Shown one piece after another: positions 42,945 through 51,704 of a DNA stretch of 64,000 nucleotides. This DNA is from CADEFX01 sp046154585 (lineage in GTDB: Bacteria; Pseudomonadota; Alphaproteobacteria; Rhizobiales; Hyphomicrobiaceae). A model generated the notes under the pieces. That model saw nothing but the letters and a program-made list of their open reading frames with translations, did not search any database and was not told the DNA's origin. The first letter of the stretch is position 1. The number at the start of each line of letters is the position of its first letter. A program made the translations under genes and the position numbers. Location: NCBI GenBank assembly GCA_046154585.1, contig JBJXDX010000164.1, forward strand, positions 33,221 to 97,220, given 5' to 3'.

Positions 42945-44105
42945 TCACGCGCGTCCCGAGTTCCACGTCGAGGGCGTGCCTTCGAACCCGGACTTGGCGC
43001 GCTTTGCCAGCCAATAGGAGTAGGGTGGAGGCACCGATTTGAAATCCGGGTCGGCACCGAGCTTCTGCGCGGCGTCCATCGGCCAGTTGGGATTATACAT
43101 GATCTCGCGCGCCAGGGCGACGAGGTCGGCACGTCCGGCCTGCAGGATCTCTTCCGCCTGATGCGCGTGCACGATGTGCCCGACCGCCATCGTCATCACG
43201 TCGGCTTCCTTGCGGATCTTCTCGGCGTACGGCACCTGGTAGCCGTACTTCTTCGCGCGCATGCCATCCATGGGGGAGTGCGCCAGCGTGCCACCCGACG
43301 AGCAGTCGATCACGTCGACGCCTTCGGCCTTCAGCAGCCGCGACAGCCGCACGCTGTCCTCCGGCCCCCAGCCTGCATCGTCCTCGCACGACAGCCGCAT
43401 GAACAGCGGCTTGCGTGCCGGCCAGCTCTGCCGCACGCATTCGGCCACCTCGACGGCAAAGCGCATGCGGTTCAGCTCCGAGCCGCCATACTCATCGGTG
43501 CGCTGGTTGCTGGCTGGCGACAGGAACTGGTGGATGAGATAGCCGTGTGCGCCGTGGATCTCGAGCACGTCGAAGCCCGCCGCATCCGCGCGCGCCGCCG
43601 CCCGGCCCCAATTGCCGGCCATGTCGCGCACCTCGTTGTGCGACAACGCGCGCGGCGTCGGCGAGGACGGCGTATGTGGCACGGCGCTCGGCGCGACCAG
43701 TTCCCATCCATCCCAGTCGTAGATCTCGGGCTCGGTCCCCGCCAACGGTTTGCCGCCTTCCCATGGCCGCGACAGCCGTGCCTTGCGTCCCGAGTGGCCG
43801 AGCTGCAATCCCGGCACGGCACCGTGCGCCTTGATGAAGGCGGCGCAGCGCGCCAGCGCGGGAATGAATTTGTCGTCCCACAGCGCCGTATCGCCCACCG
43901 TTCCGCAGCCGTTGCGCGCAACTTTGGTGGACTCCATCATCACCATGCCGGCGCCGCCTTGCGCATACTTGCCGGCGTTGACGAGATGCCAGTCCGTCGC
44001 GAAGCCTTCGACGGCCGAATACTGGTGCATCGGCGCGATAGCGACGCGATTCTTGAGCGTGACGTCTTTGATCTGCAGCGGCGTGAACAGCAGGGGGCGG
44101 GTCAT
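42945..44105 (-). CDS. Old Yellow Enzyme-family NADH:flavin oxidoreductase
   Basis: This 386-residue FMN TIM-barrel enzyme of the YqjM/XenA class has LLFTPLQIKDVTLKNRVAIA, LQLGHSGRKARLSRPW, EIHGAHGYLIHQFLSP and SNQRTDEYGGSELNRMRFA. The His-x2-His pair of HGAHGYL and the following Tyr are conserved. The redox-tuning Cys of YqjM/XenA (PMCMYS) is replaced by His27 (PMHQYS). It would reduce activated alkenes or xenobiotics in the cytoplasm. It is divergent from dinB. Confidence 0.92.
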   Translation of the reverse strand: MTRPLLFTPLQIKDVTLKNRVAIAPMHQYSAVEGFATDWHLVNAGKYAQGGAGMVMMESTKVARNGCGTVGDTALWDDKFIPALARCAAFIKAHGAVPGLQLGHSGRKARLSRPWEGGKPLAGTEPEIYDWDGWELVAPSAVPHTPSSPTPRALSHNEVRDMAGNWGRAAARADAAGFDVLEIHGAHGYLIHQFLSPASNQRTDEYGGSELNRMRFAVEVAECVRQSWPARKPLFMRLSCEDDAGWGPEDSVRLSRLLKAEGVDVIDCSSGGTLAHSPMDGMRAKKYGYQVPYAEKIRKEADVMTMAVGHIVHAHQAEEILQAGRADLVALAREIMYNPNWPMDAAQKLGADPDFKSVPPPYSYWLAKRAKSGFEGTPSTWNSGRA

Positions 44106-44222
44106 GGGGCATCCGGTGTCAGGAGTACGGCAAGGCCGACCGGTGAGGTATACAGCTTTGCCGCCAGCGGTGTCATGATGTTCGCGCGCCGGATTCGGCG
44201 CTTTGAGGTGCGGAAGTCAGAG

Positions 44223-45407
44223 ATGCCGCGAGTTCTATGCCGGGACTGCTGTGAGCTGGTCGAACCCGCTGCTGAGACCTGCAGCGTTTGCGGCTCGCGC
44301 CGGCTGGTCGCCCATGCCGAGCTGGAAGCGCTCGCCATCGGCCACATCGACTGCGACGCGTTCTACGCCTCCGTCGAAAAGCGCGATCGCCCGGATCTGC
44401 GCGATCAGCCTCTCATCGTCGGCCATGCCGGCGGCCGCGGCGTCGTCACCACAGCCTGCTATATCGCCCGCACATTCGGCGTGCGCTCCGCCATGCCGAT
44501 GTTCAAGGCAATGGACCTGTGTCCCAAGGCCGTCGTGTTGACGCCGGACATGGCCAAGTACAAGCGCGTCAGCAGCGATATTCGGACCGTCTTCGACGCC
44601 GAGACGCCGATCGTGGAGCCGCTGTCGCTGGACGAAGCCTATCTCGACCTGTCATCCGAGCACAGCCACGCGGGCGATCCTCCCGCGGCTTCGCTCGCGC
44701 GCATTGCACAGCGTGTTGAACGGCAGGTCGGCATCACCGTCTCGATCGGCCTGTCCTGCAACAAGTTCCTGGCCAAGCTCGCCTCGGAGCTCGGCAAGCC
44801 GCGCGGCTTCTCAGTCATCGGTGCGGCCGAGGCAAAGGCTTTTCTGGCGCCGCTGTCCGTCCGCAAGATCAACGGCGTCGGCGCGGCAACGGCCGCGCGG
44901 CTGGAGTCGGAGGGCATCATGACCATCGGCCAGCTCCAGACATTGAGCGAGGTCCAGCTTGTCACGCAATACGGCAAGCTCGGGCGCCGGCTGGCGCATT
45001 TCGCGCACGGTCAGGACGACCGCCGCGTGACACCGCATCGATCCACCAAAAGTATTTCCGCCGAGACCACGTTCCGGCGGGACACCGGGTCGGCCGCCGA
45101 ACTGTGTGCGGCCGCACGCCCTCTGGGCGAGAACGTTGCGGCACACCTGCAGCGCAAGGGCTTGGCCTGCGCCACCGTCGTTCTCAAGCTCAAGACCTCC
45201 GATTTCCGTATCCTGACGCGCAGCCAACGCCTGCCGCATCCAACCCAACGAGCGGACGCCATCCTAGAGGCTGCCCTTCACCTCATCGGCAAGGAAGCCG
45301 ACGGCCGTACCTTCCGCCTGATCGGGGTCGGCGCGTCGGAGCTGCGGCCTGCCACCGAAGCCGATCCACCGGATCTCTTCGGCACATTGATGACGCGCAG
45401 AAACTAG
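44223..45407 (+). CDS. dinB: DNA polymerase IV (DinB), C-terminally truncated
   Basis: This 394-residue Y-family translesion polymerase has an N-terminal zinc-ribbon typical of alphaproteobacteria (Cys6, Cys9, Cys20, Cys23). The catalytic Asp43 and Asp45 lie in HIDCDAFYASVEKRD, and the second catalytic pair in SLDEAYLDLS. The palm, HhH (KINGVGAATAARLESEGI) and little-finger regions follow. It ends LFGTLMTRRN, and the TAG stop is the CTAG end of a bipartite palindromic element. Relatives usually continue for roughly 25-30 residues (a helix of AExAIDxLRxRFG type), so the element seems to have cut the tail off. The chosen ATG has GGAAG upstream. Confidence 0.9.
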   Translation: MPRVLCRDCCELVEPAAETCSVCGSRRLVAHAELEALAIGHIDCDAFYASVEKRDRPDLRDQPLIVGHAGGRGVVTTACYIARTFGVRSAMPMFKAMDLCPKAVVLTPDMAKYKRVSSDIRTVFDAETPIVEPLSLDEAYLDLSSEHSHAGDPPAASLARIAQRVERQVGITVSIGLSCNKFLAKLASELGKPRGFSVIGAAEAKAFLAPLSVRKINGVGAATAARLESEGIMTIGQLQTLSEVQLVTQYGKLGRRLAHFAHGQDDRRVTPHRSTKSISAETTFRRDTGSAAELCAAARPLGENVAAHLQRKGLACATVVLKLKTSDFRILTRSQRLPHPTQRADAILEAALHLIGKEADGRTFRLIGVGASELRPATEADPPDLFGTLMTRRN

Positions 45408-45555
45408 TGTGATGATCGATAAATTCGCCGTACCTACCGGCCACCTCTGAGCGATCACACGAGCAAGTTTATGAGTCTAGTGTCCCTTTTGATTCCGAAG
45501 TTCGCTCTCCGACCCAGCCGAGAAACTCCTGCGAACTTCGGAATCGGGACACTGG
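45404..45555 (+). repeat. Bipartite palindromic element, copy 2
   Basis: The block starts CTAGTGTGATGATCGATAAA (hairpin B part) and continues to CTAGTGTCCCTTTTGATTCC at 45477 (hairpin A). It ends with GAATCGGGACACTGG at 45555. Compared with the other copies it lacks about 15 bases in the right arm of hairpin B, so only hairpin A can form a full stem. It supplies the dinB stop codon. The rest of the gap to 45655 holds no gene. Confidence 0.9.
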
Positions 45556-45655
45556 CACCGCGCAAATACGACGCCCCGCAATTATGCCAAAATGATGCGA
45601 GCGTTGATCAATTTGGCCATCGACATCCAGCGATCTGCGCTGCCGCGCGAGACGC

Positions 45656-45874
45656 CTAACCTTCATCTTCCACTTCGCCATGATCATCGTCGTCCGGTTG
45701 CTCCAAGGCCTCTCGCAGCAAGTCCAGCTGTCCGTCCAGATCATCAATGGCGTTAATGACCTCCTCGCGCTCCTCCTCGCTGCCCCACTTGGGACGCTCG
45801 GCGAGTTCCGCAAGCTTGTCGGCAACGATTGAGCGCAAGTCCTCCAGTTTGGCTACCAGTTCATCATGTCGCAT
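45656..45874 (-). CDS. Small acidic hypothetical protein
   Basis: This 72-residue, very acidic helical protein (MRHDELVAKLEDLRSIVADK... ending DDDDHGEVEDEG) is without known motif. Its heptad-like spacing of Leu/Ile suggests a short coiled coil. A GGAGG box is correctly spaced before the ATG. It stands alone between the palindromic element and the ferredoxin gene. Function unknown. Confidence 0.65.
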   Translation of the reverse strand: MRHDELVAKLEDLRSIVADKLAELAERPKWGSEEEREEVINAIDDLDGQLDLLREALEQPDDDDHGEVEDEG

Positions 45875-46086
45875 CAGTCCCTCCGCCTAGTTCGTGTCCG
45901 GAAACGTATGCTTGAGCACTGCCCACGCCGCAATGTGACCGTTTACTCGACGCAAAGACTAGGCATTTTCTGTGGCGCGTCAGCGGGGCACGGATGATCG
46001 GCCTCGCGACGGAAGAACGTGTGAGTTGTACGCGCGTCTGATATAGTTGGCGCAAACTGGGAACACGAAAGACACGGGAGGGTAAT

Positions 46087-46302
46087 TTGGCCAAGCAGGG
46101 CGCGCTACGCCTCTCGGTCGATAGCGCCAAGTGCCAGGGGCACAACCGCTGCTGCGCCCTAGCCCCAGAATTGTTCAGCGCTGATGAATTGGGCTTCGCA
46201 CAGGTGAAGGGCGACGGGCTCGTCCCGGCCCCCTTTGAAGAAAAAGCACTCCTGGCCGTGCGCAATTGTCCAGAGTATGCGGTGCGCGCCCAACGCGAGT
46301 AG
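46087..46302 (+). CDS. [3Fe-4S] ferredoxin, P450 partner type
   Basis: This 71-residue ferredoxin has Cys16-x2-His19-x2-Cys22 and Cys61-Pro, the pattern of single-cluster ferredoxins that donate electrons to bacterial cytochromes P450. In these the fourth ligand is replaced, here by His19. The TTG start at 46087 has a GGGAGG box at 46077-46082. The P450 gene begins 16 bases after the stop, so the pair is almost surely co-transcribed and functional together. No ferredoxin reductase gene is nearby. Confidence 0.92.
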   Translation: MAKQGALRLSVDSAKCQGHNRCCALAPELFSADELGFAQVKGDGLVPAPFEEKALLAVRNCPEYAVRAQRE

Positions 46303-46318
46303 GTAAGGGAGCCAAGCC

Positions 46319-47524
46319 ATGGCAGAACGGCCGCCTGTCAGTGACTGGACCACCGATTTCGACCACACCGATCGGCGCTGGATCGAGAATCCCTTCGCGA
46401 TCTGGGACGACCTGCGGCAGCGCTGTCCCGTGGCGCAGACCGAGCGGTTCGGCGGCGTCTATCTGCCAACTCGGTATGGCGACGTCCGCGCCATCGCCTA
46501 CGACACCGGCAATTTTTCCTCGCGCCGGCCGGTGATCCGCGAGAACCCACCGACCGTCGGCCTGCCCTCGCCGCCGATCACGTCCGATCCGCCCCACCAC
46601 AAGCCGGCGCGCATGCTGCTGCTGCCGGCGTTCACGCCGCAGGCCATCGCGCGGCTCGTGCCGCGCACGCGGCGGATCTGCAACGAGCTGATCGACGCTA
46701 TTGCCGGCGCGCCAACCTGCGACGCCGCCACAGCCTACAGCCAGCACATCCCGGTCAGAGTGATCGCATACATGCTTGGAGTACCAGAGGAGGAGGGCGA
46801 TCGCTTCCGGCGCTGGATCCATGTGTTTCTCGAAGACACCATCGTCGATGACGACAACACGGCCGCCGACAGGTTGCTCGCAACCGCCGCCGAGATGGAC
46901 GACTTTTTCCGCCCCTATGCGGATGCCCGGCGTGCCGATCCGGGAGAAGACCTGATCAGCTTCCTCCTCCAGGCACAACATGAGGGCCAGCCACTGACCG
47001 AGCGGCACCTGTTCGGTGCGCTGCGGCTGATCCTCATCGCTGGGATCGACACGACGTGGAGCGCCATCGGCGCCAGCCTGTGGCACCTGGCCAACACGCC
47101 TGCCGATCGCGCGCGCCTCGTCGCCGATCCCGGCCTCATTCCGACCGCCGTCGAAGAGTTCCTGCGGGCATATGCGCCCGTCACCATGGCGCGGCAGGTT
47201 GTGAACGACGTCGAGGTCGGCGGCTGCCCGATGAAGACGGGCCGCCTAGTGCTGCTCTCCTTCCCGGCGGCCAATCGCGATCCGGCTGTTTTCCACGATG
47301 CCGACAAGGTCATCATCGATCGCCAGGACAATCGCCACGCCGCCTTCGGTCTCGGCATTCACCGCTGCATCGGCTCGAATCTCGCGCGCATGGAGATCAC
47401 CGTCGCGCTCGAGGAGTGGCTGAAGCGCATCCCCGAGTTCCGCCTGGACAAGGGACGAGCCGTGGCGTGGTCGCGTGGTCCCGTACGAGGACCGCGTTCG
47501 CTGCCGTTCGTGCTGGGCGCTTGA
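46319..47524 (+). CDS. Cytochrome P450 monooxygenase
   Basis: This 401-residue soluble class I P450 has the I-helix motif AGIDTT at residues 241-246, VEEFLRAYAPVTMARQV of the K-helix region, and the heme loop AAFGLGIHRCIGSNLARME with Cys350 as the axial thiolate. Length and motifs are complete. It would hydroxylate a small organic substrate using electrons from the adjacent ferredoxin. It converges with the Liv-type operon on the other strand, 23 bases away. The CYP family and substrate cannot be named by eye. Confidence 0.95.
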   Translation: MAERPPVSDWTTDFDHTDRRWIENPFAIWDDLRQRCPVAQTERFGGVYLPTRYGDVRAIAYDTGNFSSRRPVIRENPPTVGLPSPPITSDPPHHKPARMLLLPAFTPQAIARLVPRTRRICNELIDAIAGAPTCDAATAYSQHIPVRVIAYMLGVPEEEGDRFRRWIHVFLEDTIVDDDNTAADRLLATAAEMDDFFRPYADARRADPGEDLISFLLQAQHEGQPLTERHLFGALRLILIAGIDTTWSAIGASLWHLANTPADRARLVADPGLIPTAVEEFLRAYAPVTMARQVVNDVEVGGCPMKTGRLVLLSFPAANRDPAVFHDADKVIIDRQDNRHAAFGLGIHRCIGSNLARMEITVALEEWLKRIPEFRLDKGRAVAWSRGPVRGPRSLPFVLGA

Positions 47525-47547
47525 CGGCAGGGAATGGCAGTCAACGA

Positions 47548-48342
47548 TCAGGACAGCCAGCGCTTGCGGCGCTTGTAGTGCTTCACGTCGCGATAGGACT
47601 TGCGCGAGCCGACCTCGTTGAGACCCAGGTAGAACTCGCGGATATCGGAGTTCTCCCGCAGCGATGCGGCGCTGCCCTCCAGCACGATGCGACCGTTCTC
47701 CATCACGTAGCCATGCTCCGCAACTTCGAGGGCCATGGCTGCATTCTGCTCGACCAGCAGAACCGAGAGCTTCTCGTCGGTCACGAGCTTGCGAACGATC
47801 CCGAAGATTTCCTCGACGAGCATGGGCGCCAGGCCGAGGGAGGGCTCGTCGAGAAGCATGACGGTGGGCCGGGACATCAGTGCCCGGCCGATCGCCAGCA
47901 TCTGTTGCTCTCCACCGGACAGATACCCGGATTGCTGGTTGCGCCGCTCCTTTAGTCGCGGGAAGTAGGTGTAGACGCGCTCGATGCCCTCCCGCACCTT
48001 TCCCTTCTCGCGCAGGACGTGGCCCCCGGCGATCAAGTTCTCTTCCGTCGTCAGATGCTCGAACACCCGGCGGCCTTCGAATACCTGGGCAATGCCGAGA
48101 TACGTCACATCGAAGGGCCGCATACCATCGATGCGGCGGTCGCCGAGCTGGATGGAGCCCTTCGTCACCTCGCCGCGCTCCGTGCGAAGCACGCCCGAGA
48201 CCGCCTTGAGCGTAGTCGTCTTGCCGGCGCCATTGGCTCCGAGCAGCGTCGTGATCGTGCCTTTGCCGACGTTCAGCGAGACGCCTTTCAGCACGAGGAT
48301 GACCTTGTCGTAGACCACCTCGATGTTGTTGATTGTCAGCAT
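47548..48342 (-). CDS. Branched-chain amino acid-type ABC ATPase (LivF-like, with C-terminal extension)
   Basis: This 264-residue ATPase has Walker A GANGAGKT at residues 35-42, signature LSGGE at 141-145 and Walker B Asp165-Glu166. It has a basic C-terminal tail of about 25 residues (GSRKSYRDVKHYKRRKRWLS) that the first operon's LivF-like protein lacks. I recall such tails in importers that share a locus with an acyl-CoA ligase, as here. It is the last gene of the second importer operon and follows the binding-protein gene across a hairpin. Confidence 0.92.
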   Translation of the reverse strand: MLTINNIEVVYDKVILVLKGVSLNVGKGTITTLLGANGAGKTTTLKAVSGVLRTERGEVTKGSIQLGDRRIDGMRPFDVTYLGIAQVFEGRRVFEHLTTEENLIAGGHVLREKGKVREGIERVYTYFPRLKERRNQQSGYLSGGEQQMLAIGRALMSRPTVMLLDEPSLGLAPMLVEEIFGIVRKLVTDEKLSVLLVEQNAAMALEVAEHGYVMENGRIVLEGSAASLRENSDIREFYLGLNEVGSRKSYRDVKHYKRRKRWLS

Positions 48343-48362
48343 GGGCAGCCCAGTCCCTTTAT

Positions 48363-48400
48363 GACGTGCGGGCAGCCGCAGCAGCAGCCGCCCGCACGTC
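48363..48400 (-). terminator. Hairpin between binding-protein and ATPase genes
   Basis: A perfect 11-bp stem (GACGTGCGGGC and GCCCGCACGTC) with a 16-base loop lies just after the binding-protein stop. No T-run follows. Such stems often protect the upstream mRNA or reduce read-through, keeping binding protein in excess. Confidence 0.6.
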
Positions 48401-48414
48401 TCCCCCCTTTGACC

Positions 48415-49665
48415 CTACTTCTTCGCGTCGGCCACGATGTGCTTCTTGATCACATCGCGGTGCGCCTGGAACCAATCCGTCGTCTTGACGAACTTGCCGC
48501 CCTTGACGGACCAGATCTGCACCCAGCCCCCGCCCTCGTGGTCCTCAGGCGTGATCGTCAGCGGCGGCACGAGCCCGCCGAGTGTCAGGCCCTTGATCGA
48601 CTCCATGCCCTTCTTGACGTCTTCACCCGTCGGCTTGGCTCCGCCCTTGGCCTTGATCGCATTGCGAACCGCTTCCACATGCAGCGCCGCGGTCAGGACG
48701 CCGCGGTTGTAGTAGACGCTGATATCCTGCTCCTTCGGCGTCGGCTTGCCCTGGGCCTTGTAGACGGCGTTGATGTCCTTGATCACCTGGAAGTCGGTGC
48801 CCACACCGGCGAACTGCATGGTGTGATACCCCTCCGCTGCGCCGAAGCCGCCGGCAGCGTTGATGTCCGATTCCGCTGACGCCCAGACGAAACCGACCAC
48901 CTTGCTGAGCGGATAGCCCTTGCCCTTGAACTCTTTGATCGCCACCGATGGCGAGCGGCCGAACAGGTGCGAGATCACGAAGTCGGCCCGGAAGCGGCCT
49001 GTGATGTCCAGCACCTGCGCAGCCACCTCGACGCCCGGTGGCGGTACCGCAAACGTCCTCAGCTCAAAGCCCTCGGCCTTGGCAAGATCCTCGATGACGG
49101 GGATCGGCTCGCGGCCTGCCGGATTGTCATAGAACAGATAGGCGATCTTCTTGCCCTTGAGGTCGCCGCCGAGCTGGTCCTTGATGAACTTCACCGCGGC
49201 ACCGCCCTGCGACCAGTAGGAGGCCGCGATCGGGAACATGTCGGGCTGGCGCACGCCATCCGCGGCCGCGCCCGAGCCGAATCCCGGCGTCGTCCCGGGG
49301 ATCTTGTCTTCTTCCAGCTTCTTGAGCAGCGCCGCCGCGTGCGGCGTGCCGTAGACGCCTTCAATGATGGCGCCTTCCTTCTTGAAGCGCTCGTGGGCTT
49401 CCATGCCCGCGGGCACCTTGTATTCGTGATCGATTTCGAGGACGCGCACCTTGTAGCCTTCGATGCCGCCCTGGCTGTTGATGAGGGCGACATAGTCGTG
49501 ATAGCCGGGGCACAGGAACGGGCCGACCGTCTGCGTTGCGCCAGTGCGGTCGCACTGCAGACCGAACACCAGCTCCTTGTCCTGCGCCCGAGATGCCTCT
49601 TCACTCAGCAGCAAGGCGGCCGCGCCCGCCACCAGGGTCATCGAAAGCCTTCTGGCCTTTAGCAT
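48415..49665 (-). CDS. ABC transporter substrate-binding protein (branched-chain amino acid type)
   Basis: This 416-residue periplasmic protein has a signal peptide at about residues 1-27 (MLKARRLSMTLVAGAAALLL, cut near SRAQ). The mature part starts KELVFGLQCDRTGATQTVGP and includes HDYVALINSQGGIEGYKVRV and HTMQFAGVGTDFQVIKDI. The GGGAGG box before the ATG is well placed. Ligand class is uncertain. Such proteins located with an AMP-forming ligase often bind aromatic or fatty acids, which is inference here. Confidence 0.92.
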   Translation of the reverse strand: MLKARRLSMTLVAGAAALLLSEEASRAQDKELVFGLQCDRTGATQTVGPFLCPGYHDYVALINSQGGIEGYKVRVLEIDHEYKVPAGMEAHERFKKEGAIIEGVYGTPHAAALLKKLEEDKIPGTTPGFGSGAAADGVRQPDMFPIAASYWSQGGAAVKFIKDQLGGDLKGKKIAYLFYDNPAGREPIPVIEDLAKAEGFELRTFAVPPPGVEVAAQVLDITGRFRADFVISHLFGRSPSVAIKEFKGKGYPLSKVVGFVWASAESDINAAGGFGAAEGYHTMQFAGVGTDFQVIKDINAVYKAQGKPTPKEQDISVYYNRGVLTAALHVEAVRNAIKAKGGAKPTGEDVKKGMESIKGLTLGGLVPPLTITPEDHEGGGWVQIWSVKGGKFVKTTDWFQAHRDVIKKHIVADAKK

Positions 49666-49716
49666 GTGTAACCTCCCATGTTGCGTTGCCTTGCGCTTTT
49701 CGCGCTATTGAGCCCT

Positions 49717-50784
49717 TCAGTAGGAGAAAGGCCATACTCTGAAGTAGTTCCTGATATTGCGCCAAAGTCTATTGAGCCCTTCCGGCTCCAGGACCAGAAA
49801 CAGGATGATGAGCCCGCCGAAGATGGTCAACCGGAGGCTGGCGGTGATGGCGGGAAGCTGTCCGGGATCGATGAACAGCGCTCCGAATCCCTCCACGCAC
49901 CAGCGGATCACGATCGGCAGCATCGTGACGAAAGCAGCGCCCAGGATGGAGCCCAGAACCGATCCCAGCCCGCCGATGATGATCATGGCGAGATAGTCGA
50001 TCGAGACGACGATCTGGAACGCCTCGTAGTTGGCGATGCCGAAATAGTAGGTGTAGAGCACGCCGCACACGCCGGCGTAAAACGACGAGATGGCGAACGC
50101 GAGCAGCTTGTAGCGGAAGATGTTGATGCCGATGATCTCGGCCGCAATGTCCTGGTCGCGGATGGCAACGAAGGCTCGGCCGATGCGGCTGCGCACCAGG
50201 TTGAGCGTCGCGACGATCGCCAGCACGGCAAAGAACAGGAGGAAGTAGTAGAGCTCTCCCTGCGTCTTGAGATGATGGCCGAGCACCGTCGGCCGCGGCA
50301 CCTCGATCGATGCCTGCGCGCCTCCCGAGATCGCCGGCGTGTGGTTGATGACCCACTCGATGATGAGCTGGCTCGCCAAGGTGGCGATGGCCAAATAGAG
50401 CCCCTTGATTCTTAGGCTCGGGATGCCGACCAGGGCACCGATCAACGCAGCCATGAGTCCGCCGGCTGGCAGCGTGATCCAGAACGGCAGATCGAGCTTT
50501 ACCGCGAGGTTGGCAGCCGTATAGGCGCCGACCGACATGAAGGCTGCGTGGCCGACGGAGATCTGGCCCGTATACCCCACCAGGATGTTGAGGCCGAGGG
50601 CACCGACGATGGCAATGAACACGAGATTGAAGATCGACAGATAGTATTCGTGCAGGATGAGCGGAACGACCGCCACGAACAACACGGCGAAGGCACCCAC
50701 GGCCCAGCGTGCGATGGGCAGCGGATAGAGCGCCATGTCGGCGGCGTAGGTCGTTTTGAAGACACCGGACTCGCGATGCAGCAT
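49717..50784 (-). CDS. Branched-chain amino acid-type ABC permease (LivM-like)
   Basis: This 355-residue membrane permease has VAVVPLILHEYYLSIFNLVF, NILVGYTGQISVGHAAFMSV, LRIKGLYLAIATLASQLIIE and SRIGRAFVAIRDQDIAAEII, the ATPase-contact loop. The ATG at 50784 is the real start; the open frame upstream is another frame of the livH-like gene. It is followed by the binding-protein gene on the same strand. Confidence 0.92.
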   Translation of the reverse strand: MLHRESGVFKTTYAADMALYPLPIARWAVGAFAVLFVAVVPLILHEYYLSIFNLVFIAIVGALGLNILVGYTGQISVGHAAFMSVGAYTAANLAVKLDLPFWITLPAGGLMAALIGALVGIPSLRIKGLYLAIATLASQLIIEWVINHTPAISGGAQASIEVPRPTVLGHHLKTQGELYYFLLFFAVLAIVATLNLVRSRIGRAFVAIRDQDIAAEIIGINIFRYKLLAFAISSFYAGVCGVLYTYYFGIANYEAFQIVVSIDYLAMIIIGGLGSVLGSILGAAFVTMLPIVIRWCVEGFGALFIDPGQLPAITASLRLTIFGGLIILFLVLEPEGLNRLWRNIRNYFRVWPFSY

Positions 50785-50795
50785 CGTGTGCGCCC

Positions 50796-51692
50796 CTACA
50801 CTCTCTCGATCCTGCGCTGACCGAAAATGCCGTAGGGCTTGAACATCAGCATGATGATCATGAGCACATAGGGCGCGAAGTCCTTGGTGCCGCCGCCGAC
50901 ATACGGGTCGAGATAACCGGCGGCTATGCTCTCGACGAGACCGACGATGAGGCCGCCGATGATGGCGCCAATGATCGAATCGAGGCCGCCCAGGATTACG
51001 ACGGGAAAGACCTTGAGCCCGACCAGCGCCAGTTGCGTATCGACGCCCAGCATGCTCCCCCAGATGATGCCGCCGAGCGCGGAGACGATGCCGGCCATGG
51101 CCCAGGCGATCGCGAAGTAGCGCTGGACGTTGATGCCCATGGCGAGTGCAACCTGCTGGTTGTCGGCCACCGCTCGCATCGCCACGCCCATCCGGCTCTT
51201 CAGGAAGAACCACGAGAAGATGCCGAGAAACGCGATGGTGACGATGACCCCCAGGGCCTGGATGGGCGGTATGATGGCGCTCCACAGGAAGATCGGCGTA
51301 TCGGGCAGCGGCAGCGACACCGCTTTCGTCTCGGCGCCCACGGTAATGGGCGGCAAGCCTCTGAGGATCGCGGCCAGCCCGATCGTCGCCATGATGACCG
51401 CCACGACGGGGCGGCCCAGCATCGGCCGCAGAACGACGCGCTCCAAGGCGAAGCTGAACAGGATCATGATCGCGACCGTCAGCACGATCGCGCCGAGCAC
51501 CGGCATGCCGCTGACCGTGAGCGCCGCCGCCACAATGAAGCCGGCCAGCATCACGAACTCGCCCTGGGCGAAGTTGATGGCGTCCGTGGCCTTGTAGACG
51601 AGTACGAATCCCAGAGCGATCAGCGAATACATGAGTCCGATCGACAATCCGCTCACGACGAGCGAGAAGGCGAATGACAGTTCATCGAGCAT
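50796..51692 (-). CDS. Branched-chain amino acid-type ABC permease (LivH-like)
   Basis: This 298-residue membrane permease has GLSIGLMYSLIALGFVLVYK, DAINFAQGEFVMLAGFIVAA, KSRMGVAMRAVADNQQVALA and GGLDSIIGAIIGGLIVGLVE. It lies 12 bases after the acyl-CoA ligase gene and 11 before the LivM-like gene. Same importer as its neighbours. Confidence 0.93.
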   Translation of the reverse strand: MLDELSFAFSLVVSGLSIGLMYSLIALGFVLVYKATDAINFAQGEFVMLAGFIVAAALTVSGMPVLGAIVLTVAIMILFSFALERVVLRPMLGRPVVAVIMATIGLAAILRGLPPITVGAETKAVSLPLPDTPIFLWSAIIPPIQALGVIVTIAFLGIFSWFFLKSRMGVAMRAVADNQQVALAMGINVQRYFAIAWAMAGIVSALGGIIWGSMLGVDTQLALVGLKVFPVVILGGLDSIIGAIIGGLIVGLVESIAAGYLDPYVGGGTKDFAPYVLMIIMLMFKPYGIFGQRRIERV

Positions 51693-51704
51693 CGTTGTCC
51701 CCTG

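Noticed and set aside
42660..44222. Long N-terminal extension of the dinB frame
   Set aside because: It is antisense to the Old Yellow Enzyme gene. The DinB zinc ribbon begins at 44223 with a ribosome site in front of it.
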